This document shows, piece by piece, positions 25,646 to 37,669 of a stretch of DNA of 64,000 nt. The stretch spans positions 5,942,764 through 6,006,763 of the forward strand of contig OV121094.1 in the NCBI GenBank assembly GCA_921293015.1, in the 5' to 3' direction. The DNA comes from Phorcus lineatus. Taxonomy: Eukaryota > Mollusca > Gastropoda > Trochida > Trochidae. Below the pieces are notes generated by a model that did not search any database, was not told the origin of the DNA, and saw only the letters and a list, made by a program, of their open reading frames with translations. Each line of letters opens with the position of its first letter. Position 1 is the first letter of the stretch. Made by a program: the position numbers and the translations under genes.

Positions 25646-26590
25646 TTGGGTTGCAGAAAAAAATGGATACACTGTATCGGTTTTCCTCAAAAAAGTTTTT
25701 TTAAGTCAATCTTGAAAAAATGTAGAAAAGTTGTATTCAGAAATTGTGGTTATTCAAAGAAATCAGAAAAATGGTTCTATAATGGAACACAGATGACAGT
25801 TGAATCGCATTATAAGTATTCGGGTGTTGTTTTTACTACGAAATTGTTATGGACAAAAATATGTGAAACACTGAGTTTACAAGCAAAAAAAGATTCGCAC
25901 CCTATTTTTAGAATTTTTACGGACTTTCCAAATATATCTTTGGAAGTTGCATCAGCTGCAGCTACAGTTTGGTCTTGCACGTACGTTTGCTTTTGTTTCG
26001 TACTGGCTTTTTATATGTTTGGATAACACAAGAATGTGGAAATATCGTTTGTTTTTTAATTTCGACAAGGATGAAAAGATATTGAAATTCAAAATTGGCA
26101 TTCCAGGGTAACATTGTCATCTTTTCTTAAATACTATGGATCAATCAAGTCTGCCCTGGAACCAGAGTAATACATCTTAAAACTTAATCCCAATAAAGAT
26201 CTTATATGTATTTTATGCAAATGTCGATGTCAAAGCCGTAAGTTGAACATTCAACAACAAAGATATAAATATAATACATAGCGATAAACTTATTTGTGAC
26301 AAATGTGATTTTAATGTTCAACAAGATGAATTTCATTTTCTACTTGTGTGTCCCTTTTACTCTTTGCAAAGAAAATTGTATTTTCCCAGCTATTATCATA
26401 CTTTTCAATCAGAATTAAAATTCAAACAACTTTTAGCAACATCAAATGTAAATGTAATTAAATCGGTTGCGATATTTCTTAAACGTAGCTTTTATAATCA
26501 TTTGTTAACCTGTCCATCCGCAAACTAAATGTATTATTTTAAATGATTGGCCAAGAGGCCTCAATTACCGAATAAATTTCTTCTTCTGTA
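25646..26590 (+). pseudogene. LINE ORF2 C-terminal fragment, frameshifted
   Basis: The plus-strand frame from 25,700 reads RKVVFRNCGYSKKSEKWFYN, then YKYSGVVFTTKLLWTK and SLQAKKDS, the post-RT 'KT..vvFrnGG..kk.E.W...Y.YlGv.ftpkl.W......la.QAkka' segment typical of non-LTR retrotransposons. After stops and a frame change the C-terminus reappears at about 26,285-26,528: CDKCDFNVQQDEFHFLLVCP (zinc-finger-like C..C...H....C), PSYYHTFQSELKF, and a stop at 26,526. The 3' UTR carries ggccaagaggcctc and an aataaa near 26,570. The RT catalytic core is missing, so this is a 5'-truncated and decayed copy, distinct in sequence from the intact LINE at 51.8 kb. Confidence 0.8.
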
Positions 26591-27039
26591 ATTCAACACT
26601 TATACTCTCGAAAAAAGAATAAGATTTATAGTAGTTACTACTTTGCTGAAAATCTGTTGAAAAAAAAGAGGGAAAGTATGTTTTCCCATATTAGACCTTC
26701 AGATAATTTTATTCATTGTGTACGTTTCTGATGCTATTGTATATTCATGTAAGTGAGTTTGAATCAATTCTATGGATGGATTTTATGTTTGGTGTGAAGC
26801 ATTTGATGATATCTTGTTTCACAATTCAAAAAAATTCGAGTGAAAACTATGCATATCCATTTTTGTGACTTATATATTCAAAGAATTAATTCGTGTGGAC
26901 AATAAAGAAAATTATTACTAGAACTGTTTTAACAGGAAAATATGATGTTATTTATGTATATACCCATCTCATACATCAAAATATTTCGATCATGATGCTA
27001 AAACAGAAAAGAATCTGGAAGTTCCGGAATGTTGACAGA

Positions 27040-27200
27040 TACTTAGAGGAAAAAATGAAAAGAATAAAACAGCTGCATTTCTAGTCTCACTATGCCTTTC
27101 TTTAATTTCCGTCTTTTCTCTCAACTTTTCGGTCCCTTTCCCCCTGATCGGTCCAGTCTCTTCTGAATGCTTGTCACCCACGCGGTTAAAAACTGAAAAA
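27040..27200 (-). mobile_element. Short dispersed repeat, copy 1 (SINE-like body)
   Basis: The minus-strand sequence agaaaagacggaaa(tta)aagaaaggcatagtgag corresponds to gggaaaagacggaaagaaaggcatagtaag on the plus strand at 32,699-32,735. The two copies lie in opposite orientation inside module Z, so this is a mobile repeat and not part of the segmental duplication. Only the body is recognisable here; no head or target-site duplication is resolved. Confidence 0.55.
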
Positions 27201-30200
27201 AAATTTACGCTTAACTCCAACCCACTCACTGTATGTTTTCTACTTAAGGCCTGCTACGTTCATATGCCAAACAGAAATATTTAATTACATTTCTTGCAAT
27301 ATGTTATTTTCATTAAATCACATTCTCTTTTTCAAAGATGACCTTTACTATTTCCTTTTTTATTGTTAGATCAAACAATCCATCATACAGACTTGAGGTA
27401 GCAACGACATCATCATTGTTATAAACCTTGTCATTTTTTAAAGCTTTATATAAACTTATTGTAGTGTAAAAAGAGCAATGGTGATATTTCTATAGCAATG
27501 TGTCACAAATTGCTGTACACCTAACTATATATCTTTCATGTCTGAGAAATCTATGCGTTTGACCCCCTTTCTGCCTTGTACTCTATCCTGATTAAATTTG
27601 TAAAGCCACGCCGTGATGAAATTATGTTGCTTAAATTGCACTAATCACAAACCTGCACTCAGCGGGGCTTTAGTTGTTACATTAACTAGAACAAAACGTT
27701 AATGACTTATTACGCAAAGTTATTTATTCATCTTTTTGTAAAAATGAAACGTAGGATTATGTTTCCTATTGAATAATAAATTATTGGTTGGAAAGAACAT
27801 TTGTAATTGCACACAACCTTATTTAACGTGTGGCTTCTATCATAAGAAGATTTAATTTTCAAAATGGCGCATATATATGTAATTACGTTGGTTGCATTTT
27901 CCGAATCACACACCTGTACTGCGTAGTAACTAGATCAGACACTTTCATTGTGAAAAAAATCATAATATGAAGCTAATGATTCAAGTCAATTATTGAAAAT
28001 ATCATCATTTTAAAAATTGCTAGCCTCAAGCTATCTAGGAAACCCTCCCCAAACACACTGTTGTCAAAGTATGTATTTTCTTGAGGGTCCAATTATATCC
28101 TTGAATAAATTATGAACCAATGGAGAATGAAGTTTTTTTTTAAACAAGTAGACACAACAACGCTGATCGAAAACACCAAATGATACCTCTATGTACTTCA
28201 ATTCCTACGATGCAACTCATTCATAACAAAAAAAGTCTTGGGTTATCAATATCTGCATTATCTATAAGTACACATTTTGCATTTTCGTTTTGGGCTATTG
28301 GTTTTCGCTCTGTTTCTTTCTCAGGGTTGGTTTTTATCATCAGTTCATATCTCCTTTGATACTCGTACATGTTAAGAAAACTTCAAAGAATTATTGTGGT
28401 TTTATGAACTTCCATTAACAACCGTTTTGATTGCTAGGACTTGTAAGAAAATTAGCATGCAGGACTCGACCCAATTTATGTTCAAGAAGGATTTAAATTA
28501 AATTAGTTTTAGAAATGATTGAATTATCAAAGTTTTCAAACTTTATTGGACATGAATGAATAGATCTTGTCCTCAAGGGAAACAGACAATGGATTAACTC
28601 AAGGTTAGTTATTACTCCGATTAGAAGTAATTCTCTCTACTGTCATGAGGGACACTCCCTTAATGCATGATGCTGTAATGGATGTAAGGAACGATAGCAC
28701 AAAAATATGTAAACTTTGAACATCATATTGTCATTTGTCGCTCCAAAACCTATATAATTTAATTACAAACATGGCGAAGAAAAACTTTCATTTTCAACAT
28801 GGTTTTAGATTTGTGTTACACTTACATACCGTTAGCGTCTTTTAGGAAATAATTAAGATGATGACACTAGATTTAATGGTTACTTTGTTACTAGTCAAGA
28901 CTATGGGTATATCTCAAATCAAAGGAGATACCTCATACTGTACTTGCAATGCATTTACGTCTTTCAATTGTGAAGAAACTTATCATGAGAGCTTTTCCTT
29001 TGCGTCGAATATCTCAAGAACCTTGCATTTGTAATTAACACACTAAGTGTAAAAACGTATTTCCCTCGATGATTTTCAAAATGCGTCTTTCTTTGAAAAT
29101 TTCCAATAAGAGAAACTCAATTAAATTATGTAGTGCCCTTATCTTGCGTATCGTTTTGAACACCAACACATTCTAAATATATATATAAGCATGATTTTTT
29201 TGTAAATCTATATGTAAATAAACAATTCGTGATCGATTTAAATGAATCACAGTTTGCTGGCGTCGGAGGCCGGAGGAGGGGTGTGTGTTTTCTCTCATAT
29301 ATAGATATATGATATGATAGCTAGATAGTTAATTATGAGGTGACTTGTCCAATTTCATAGACATCAAATTTACTTGAACTGAATAGATTTTGTCTGACAT
29401 TACAGGAAACCAATTTACTGTGCATATAATCAATGACATGAAAACTAGAGGACTAGCAAAATTCGGGCATGGATTGTGCCCTTACGTGAGATGAGTCTGT
29501 ATTCAAAAGGAATTATGCATATTCATCTGGTTTTTATACGCCAAAAGGAAAATTGTAAGACGTAAATGTCCTCTTTTTGCTACAAAATATGAATTCAAGG
29601 GATCATTCAGCATATGCTAAGCTATCCGAGTAATGAATACATGGTTTAGTTTGAAGACAGGGGAGTATTTTATTTCCTTTATGGTGATGTTACCCTTTCA
29701 TATATAATCAATAAAAACCATGAATTTTTCGGAATTTAGGAATCAAATAATTACGTAAAAACAAAACAATCATTACATTTCCTTCCAAATTTTTAATATT
29801 GTTTGATTGTAAACAGCTTTAGTGAAAATAACGGTAAATTTTGCCCTTTTTGTTCCATCATGCATGGTTACGCTAATGCACAAGCAGCTTCCGTCATGGT
29901 CCACTACTTAGCCAATTGGAATCTCAAAATATTGCAGTAACCTTTCAAAACCATAGATCTCTAACCCTATAGAACATCGATGGAATATACTCGACTTGAA
30001 AGTCATCGTCTCTACATTTCTCAGACACTTATATGACTGACTATTTCATTGCAGGAAGAGTGGGGAGGGATTAGCAAAAGCTAACTTCATCGACTTACTC
30101 GAACATTGACCGAAAGATGCCGAGGAAAACGCTTTGCAAAAAATAGCGGTAGCCATTTATGTTATGACGCCGCCTTGTCGACTAATGAGAACTGAAGCAC

Positions 30201-32593
30201 AAAAATAAAAAACAGCTTTGGCAAACTCTATGTCTACAGTCATGTGAATTCTCACCTTCTTACCGTTGATTTTAAATGTTGTTTTTTTCGTAACGTTAAG
30301 CAATAAATTCTTTGAAATATTGACTCATTGGTTTCTTTTTTTCGGATTTATATTAGAAATTCTTCCCTGTCTTTATCTTACTGGATAATCAAAACGGTCT
30401 TTAAACTCTTGCATGAGAGATTGTACACTAGCCTTCAAATCAAAATACATTTTCACCAGAAATAGGGCTCATGGTGAACAATATATTCCAGTGAATGCTT
30501 TACATATTGTTATAATACTAATTGTTTAAATTGAAGAACACTAAATATAAATTATGTATTCGGCCTGAAAGTCATTTCTGAATCATAGCATTAGAATGGA
30601 GATCACTATATATATTATCAAACAATCACTTAAGAATGTTCATATTTTTACAAAATAATCAAAGATCATCACATATATGTTTGTCCTATTTACCTACGAT
30701 TGATATGAACAAGTATGTATACACCAGTTTGTAGTAAATGGTATATCTTTGTGGACAGGTAATTGAAAATTTTAATGGTGTGTGTTATTTCTATTAAGCA
30801 AGTTCATAAAATGGCATTGAACCATTACTGAACATATGAAGTGTTTGAATGCGTGTTTAATGATAGCAACCCTTATTGTAATTGAAAAGGGCCTAGATGC
30901 TGTTTGAAACGATCTTCGTTTAAATTTATTGCAACACTCTGGATGAACCAATCACCCTTTCATTAGCAAATAATTCTTCGCGATTTACAACTGCTTCCCT
31001 GAATGGTACTTTGATCTTGAATTTGTTTTATTTCATGTTTCAAGTCAATTTCATGGAATTAATCCCTGGCGACTAGTTAACACAAATTCAACATTTAAGG
31101 ATAACATTAAAAAATACATTAAAAAACTATCTCATTATATAATGTGCATTGGATAAAATTCCCATGTTTATGTCAGATGCTCGACCGTGCCTAACCCAAT
31201 GTTGAAACAACTTGCTTCTTCACAATGGTACTTTGAAAAAAATAATAGACGGAAGGTAGTTCTTACTTCCCCGGTATAAGGAGATACATATCAGTGTACG
31301 AGACTATTGTAATCACCTTTTATCGGAATCATGGTCTGTAGATTGTTTAGCAACCGAGCAAGTGGAACAATTCTTAGATATCAATGTTGTAAAATTGGAC
31401 ATGTTGCGCTCATGTATGATTAAAACTATTTTTGAAATGATAAACATTTTCTTCAATTCAAAACGACTTGCCGGGGGAATGATAAAAATCAATGGTCTGT
31501 ATTGCTTATGCTTTTGATAGAAGTATTGCAATGCAAAACATAAGTATTTCAATAAATGAAAATATTTTTTACGTCTATCTTGAGTGATTGGGAACACACA
31601 TACATGCTTATTCAGTCATAATTTTCAAATTCAATACGCATATTAATGATAACTTATACAATATCTATTTCACTTCAAAATTTATTGGATATTAGCGTAA
31701 TGAACAATGCATCATTACCAGTTTTAATTTTGGTATTCAATAATGTATATAATCAATGCATTTTGGCATACACAATGAACTTGTAATTTTACCATAAAGA
31801 TATCTTGTCCATTATCGCTAGTCAACATCTGTATGTTTAAAGACCACAGATTTTATCTAGGCACCTTTAAACAGGAAATGTTATTCTTTATTCTTCTGAT
31901 CTTATAACCTCTTCTGAAACGGCAAACTAACGGAAAGGCATGTAATGAGATGGTGACATCTGTATGATGACACTTTTTTGTGAATGCTGGTTGGTACTTC
32001 TGTTCAGGAAATTTACAAAGATAGTTTTCTTTTCACAAGAAATAGGCTAATTCACAACTTTGGTTTAATATGCATGGTCACTTAGCTACCATCGAATAAA
32101 TACTTTTGAGATTAAAGTTGTCCTTTTAATCAATTTTGTTTCAACATTGTTTCAAAGAAAATCAACTGATCTGAAAGTCCAAAAACAACAACAGCTGAAC
32201 TGAGAGTTTCATTACCTTGAAATAATTTTTGACATTTGTACATTCAGTATTTATCATATTCGACATTGAGCCACATCATAAATCAAAGGAACCTCCTTCT
32301 GCATTAATTGGCACCTTGTCACAATTAATAAGGATGTTAAGATATTTGTGTCTTTTTCAACAAGTGATGATTAATTTGGTACATGATTATTTTGTGTTTA
32401 GAATTGAATAGTGTTATTTGCTTGTTCAATAATTTCCTTTACTCCCCTTGTTTCAAAACTCTAATTAATAATAAGCCTATTTTATAGACCAGTTAATCGA
32501 CAATCTTCGCATGTCTTCCTGGTATGATAATCAACAGATGTTACTATACAAATTGGTGGCTCCTTATGGTTTCGGTGATGATTTTGAATACCC

Positions 32594-32880
32594 TTATTTA
32601 GGAAAACTATACCAAGATAAATATTCATCTAGACAATACTGACACAATTGAGCAAATAGAGAGTGGATAGATAAGGGAGAAAGTGATCCACAGGGTGAGG
32701 GAAAAGACGGAAAGAAAGGCATAGTAAGAGATAGACAACAGGTTTTAGAACGACTGAAATTTGGTCTGGCTTCTACCCCGTCGACCTGGAGCATGTAAGC
32801 TCCGGCTGGCATAGCTCTCGGGATCCCTGAAGCACGCAAACCACCACACCACGATAAGGTATTGAGTCAAGTACATTTGA
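32594..32880 (-). mobile_element. Short dispersed repeat, copy 2 with GC-rich head
   Basis: On the minus strand the GC-rich head runs from about 32,870 (gtggtgtggtggtttgcgtgc, cccgagagctatgcc, then ggtcgacgggg) into the purine-rich body shared with 27.1 kb. The head resembles a tRNA-derived promoter, but I cannot place a clean B box. A SINE is the most likely identity. The 81-codon minus-strand frame across it is incidental. Confidence 0.5.
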
Positions 32881-34125
32881 AATACAACTTTGCATGACAC
32901 GCATTCAACATAATTATATATTTAGTTGTATTGCAAAGAATTTTCAAACTTGTTGGTTCCTGTATCACAAGACTCCAGTAACATTATGATCGTACTTTCA
33001 CAGAACGTGATATTCATGCTTTATTTTAAGGTATAGATTTTCTTTGCAGCAAATAGAAGAAATAAAAAGGATCACATAATTAAATACGTTTTAATTTTCT
33101 CTCTAATCATTGCCTCGTGCTCGAAGGCCTCAAAAGCCTTCTTTTGAGTCTAGGACGGTCAATTGAATCGTGCAATACCTATCTTCTTAAATATCGCTCA
33201 CCTTATCAATACATTTTTGGCATAAGGGATATCAATACAATTATTGGAATATGTCAAAACCTACTTTTCTACTTCAAGTAGAATATTTGTTCTGCAAAAT
33301 ATATTCCCAGGGAAATGTGGTGTTGTATTGCAATTAAATGCAATGTGCTCGTACAAGGCGACATTTTTAGTGTGAACCCTAGAATTTTATCAAACGAATC
33401 GACTTGTGTTTTCTTCCCATTCTTTCCCCTCAAGGAACAGTTTCCTACTTTTTGCAACAAGAAGAAGAAACAGCTACATTTGTATGCAGCTGTAGGCTAC
33501 AAAGATGATGTAAACAATTTGCTTCTCATATTGAGCTGAAAAGACTGGAAGCCACAAGATACGTTGATTCTTACACAAAGACATCCTAGCTCTGTTCAAA
33601 GAGAGAAAATAAAACAGAGGAAAGTTTAAGGGTATGCCCAAGAGACTGTTCCTCATCTCATCAACACTGCTTATATAATTGGTGGGCAGCCAGCAGTAAT
33701 AATGCTTCATGTTTATTGTGCCGAAAAAACACGTCACTTTGTTACATAACCATGTACAAATAGTTTAACTAAAAATTGAGTTGATTCACATATTATTATC
33801 GTGAAATTGGCATCAAGTTGGAAAAATTTAACATTAAATGCCAATAGCAACATATACATTAGTGTTCGATTTTGCCATAAATGATGGACTTAATAACTAC
33901 TACCAATCTGCAACCGACATCTGAGAATATTAAAACCAGAAATATTAGGTAGAGTTAAAGCAGTCATATGATATATAATCATTTTGAAATTCGAGGTAGG
34001 AAAGATCGTAAAATGAAAATGCATTAAATAAAATTTGAATGTATGAAACATCAAAGCAAAAATTACTGAAATGATTTTATAGTTAAAAGTTTTTTTCTCC
34101 GTAAAATTAATGGAAAAGAAACAAA

Positions 34126-34245
34126 CTATATAGTATAATAGTACATGAGCCCCGAATCACTTTTGAATTCCCCTGATTCTATCGTCTTCACTGTTGTGAC
34201 AGTGGCATATTCATCGGAAAAACTAGAGTCATCTCTTATCACTTG
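34126..34245 (-). other. Candidate cytoplasmic-tail exon, copy B
   Basis: Minus-strand frame of 40 codons ending in TAG: QVIRDDSSFSDEYATVTTVK, then TIESGEFKSDSGLMYY. It is acidic, Ser/Thr-rich and carries two Tyr-x-x-hydrophobic sites (YATV, YYTI), so it looks like the tail of a membrane receptor. Against this, no convincing splice acceptor precedes it, a TAA lies in frame 10 codons upstream, and no older copy of the block exists in X, Y or W to test selection. If real it is the last exon of a minus-strand gene. Confidence 0.25.
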
Positions 34246-34550
34246 TTTTCCCCACATTTACATTTAGTTGTATTGCAAAGAATTTTCAAACTTGCTGGTT
34301 CCTGTATCATAAGACTCCAGTAACATTCTGACCGTACTTTCACAGAACGTGATATTCACGTTTTATTTTAAGGTATAGATTTTCTTTACAGCAAATAGAA
34401 GAAATAAAATGGATCACATAATTCAAAACGTTTTAATTTTCTCTTTAATCACTGCCTCATGCTCAAAGGACGGAAAATTTAATTGTGCAATACCTATTTT
34501 TGAGATCTTATCGTTAAAAGTCTCCTTAAACTTAATGGAATAGAAACAAA

Positions 34551-34676
34551 CTATATAGTAAAATAGTACATGAGCCCCGAATCACTTTTGAATTCCCCTG
34601 ATTCTATCGTCTTCACTGTTGTGACAGTGGCATATTCATCGGAAAAACTAGAGTCATCGCGATCGCTTATCACTTG
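34551..34676 (-). other. Candidate cytoplasmic-tail exon, copy B'
   Basis: Second copy of the preceding frame, 42 codons. It differs by an in-frame 6-nt insertion (adding two residues, SDR in place of R before DDSSFSDEYATV) and one Tyr-to-Phe change (YYFTI). An in-frame indel fits coding but happens by chance one time in three. The upstream side (cttatctcgctttcaataaattg...catag) offers a pyrimidine-containing acceptor, but using it puts a stop in this frame. Coding status unproven. Confidence 0.25.
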
Positions 34677-35680
34677 TTTCCCCCAAATTTACCTATGACA
34701 TACACAATTTATTGAAAGCGAGATAAGAAAACAAGAAATGATAATTATATTCTTACGCTACGAAGAAAATGTATATAAAACAAGATAGTAAACACAGACC
34801 AACAAGTTAAGTTTTCAGTCAAACATAAGGAGTTCCCAAGACATTGACTTTCACATGTTTACAAAAATTCCTAACCTTGCTGAAATAGTATATCTATATA
34901 TAATTGGCTTTGTGGTGTGCTAATCAACGTATTGTTTACTCATGGGTATCAACAAAGTGCAGCTCTTGTTTTAACAAAGAAGAGGAAGGGTTGCTTGGAG
35001 CCTCTTTTCTTAATCGACCCTTTGTTATCATATCCCTGTAGGGTTGTTCTCAGCAAGAAGGCTACATAGGCTCCAGATAAATGTATGATCATTTGTCTCT
35101 GAGCAAAAGTCGGATACTTTTATTATTTTCTTATTTATATCAACTCAACTGGACGAACATATCTTTTATATCATTAAACAGTGAAACATTCTGAATGTTA
35201 CATTGTTGTTGATGTTGATGATAGATTTTGGTACTGTTGCTGTGTTGTTATAAACTCTAGTTAACAATTCCCTTTTTCCTTGTAAATTTATTTACATTTA
35301 ATGTGATTAAAACTTGACAGGCATTGTGTAGTGTGTAGCAGACATTTTCCGTAATTAAAAATTTTTTTGTGATAGGGATGATATATGTTTAACAAGTTTT
35401 TAATGTTAATTAAAAAGAAACATTTCATACATAAAAGTGCGTTTGATACTTAAATAGTAGCTATTGATCAAAGGCTTTTTGCAGTAAATATTTTCTGAAA
35501 GATCAAAGAGAATCTACTTGGAAATTACATTTATGTTTAAGGTTACTCAGCTCTAATGTTAGATTCTAAAGCTGCTATCTCGGTTCTTAAAAAGTACAGT
35601 AAAATCAACTGATTTCTCACCGAGTTAAATATAAATGTAGAAACTTAGAAATAAAGATTTTGCATTAAGTAAGTTGTATA

Positions 35681-36694
35681 TGTTACAGTCAATATGTCAA
35701 ATAAGTCATGTTGCCAAATGCCTGAACGATTTAGTCACTTGATCAAATGACTATGACCACCAGGCATTTTACAAAATGACTACTTTTTTCAGTCATTTAA
35801 CTAAATGGTATGGTATGATATGTTTTTTCAATAGTAATGACAAACAACACCGTAGAGTCACCTTGTTCCCGTTTTTTGATCAGTTTTTCAATTCCGCCAC
35901 ATTCAAATACTTCATATTTGTTCAAAATATGATAGTCTCTATTTTTCTTCTTGTCAGTTTTCATTTACTTTAAAGTACTCTTCTCTTGGAATTAAAACCT
36001 TCTTTATTGCATCATACTTATTTTGTAATTCAATTTTGAATCACTCTTCATGAGTGCTACTTGTATCAATAATGTTGCTCTGACAATAACAACTGACACA
36101 TGGGAGCAACAGAATCAGAATTATACGCTACAAGTGAAGTTGAAAAGTACTCTTCTCTTGGAATTAAAACATTCTTCATTGCATCATACTTATTTTGTAA
36201 TTCAATTTTGAATCACTCTTCATGAGTGCTACTGGCATCCATAATGTTGCTCTGACAATAACAACTAGCAACAGAATCAGAATTATACACTGCAAGTGAA
36301 GTTGAAAAGCTACCCAATTTGTCACAATACAAGCCAATCTATGCAACACCATTTATCACTGAACTCAAGCTCGCATACTTATCAAAACATCAGCCAGCTA
36401 TGTGAGCTCCAACTCAGCAGTTTGTCGAAGTACAAATAAAGTAGACCAGATCTATTGAGACATAAGCTTACTAACTTACAACACTTCAGTGACACGTTAT
36501 AATTATTTTGACATATTGCCTAAAAATTAACAATCAAATTGTCAAAAACACAGGGTACAATTTCAGTCATTTAGTTAAATGCCTAGGAAAATTAGTCATT
36601 TTATCAAATGACTGACCGTCACAGTCATTTGGAAAAATGCCTGATACATTGAGGCATTTGACGAAATGACTGATTTGACATATTGACTGTAACA
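35681..36694. mobile_element. Non-autonomous DNA transposon with composite inverted ends
   Basis: The ends are perfect inverse copies for at least 22 bp (tgttacagtcaatatgtcaa at the left, ttgacatattgactgtaaca at the right), flanked by TATA on both sides. The inverted similarity continues about 125 bp inward and is built from repeated units of the form gtcattt-nnn-caaatgac and aggcatttnnncaaatg. The interior holds a 172-bp tandem duplication (35,974-36,145 and 36,146-36,310, starting agtactcttctcttgg). There is no transposase frame. It is absent from the matching position of module Y, so it inserted after the duplication. Confidence 0.85.
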
Positions 36695-36929
36695 TATATT
36701 CGTCACCTCAGTTCATTAAGAAATGTTGAGCCTTATCTAATCCTCTTATCAAATTATTGTTTTTAAAATAAATATTTTCTGAAAAAATCTTAATTCTACA
36801 TGTCAATTCTCAAAATAATCTAGAACGCATTCTCAGTATCAGTGACCAATATCATGTGTAGAGCACAGTTTTGATTAGCATGAATGCCTAGGTGTGTCTT
36901 GGTTTAAACTGTTAATCATCTCAATATAT

Positions 36930-37140
36930 CCAGAAGACCTTGACAGCATTCAAAAGGTTGGATTACGTAGAGGCTTCATTTCAAGTTCGAATATTGCCAA
37001 GTGCTCGGCAAATTTGACTGCTGTAGAGAACTGTTAAACGTTCAGAAAGGTTTGGGTGCAAATCAACACTGTACGCAGTACCAACCATGGCCATAGCCAC
37101 ACGCGTGTTAGGAGCTTTTTCCATGAACTTATATTAGCAA
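36930..37140 (+). mobile_element. tRNA-derived SINE, copy 2
   Basis: The body gagaactgtt...ggtttgggtgcaa...gcagtaccaaccatgg matches the SINE at 6.2-6.4 kb in opposite orientation. The tRNA-like head is decayed, with only a B-box-like caagttcgaatattgcc visible near 36,980. It lies inside module Z but has no counterpart at the same place in Y. Confidence 0.62.
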
Positions 37141-37669
37141 GCGTATTATAAGTGACAGCGGACGAATTTCAACCCTGTTGAGATTTGTATTGTGCCAGTC
37201 ACAACTCACATTAGCAAATACAGATGAACGATGCATAGTCAATATCCTATTGCAGGCATTTAATATGGGAATGTACATCATCCTTCATTTAGATATTTTT
37301 TTGGTTACTGTAAATATAGATGCTAATATTTACATTATTTTAATCAATTGGTCCTTCATGATTAAAAAAACCTTTTATTACCATCATATGAAACACACAA
37401 AACAAATAGTAAGTAGGTACAATGTAATTCTATTCCTTATGTCTGATAGAGTAGCCACTGACATTGAACGATAGCTAAGGAAACCTGTACTTTACAAATG
37501 AGTGATTATACTAGATTACTTTATCTTAAATGGTTAAACAGACTTGATATCATCATGAAAATTATAAATGAAGTCATTAATGTCATTATGTATTAAACAA
37601 AATTAAGGAAATGTGCTGTTAACGCATTTACGCGTGAATAATTTCACTGCATTGGAGTTACCAAACCAG

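Larger units (their letters stand above)
32910..34690. repeat. Recent local duplications: order A ... B-A'-B'
   Basis: A (about 32,910-33,185) recurs as A' (34,258-34,500) at over 90% identity. B (34,085-34,255) recurs as B' (34,505-34,690), with about 100 bp virtually identical (from gtacatgagccccgaatcac to gagtcatc). A' lies exactly between the two B copies. These are far younger than the module-level duplications. B' has a 6-nt insertion (cgcgat) relative to B, and A' lacks about 27 nt present in A at 33,122-33,148. Confidence 0.88.

Noticed and set aside
34126-34676. A canonical ITAM or ITIM
   Set aside because: The two Tyr motifs are about 19 residues apart instead of 6-12, and the -2 residues do not match the consensus.
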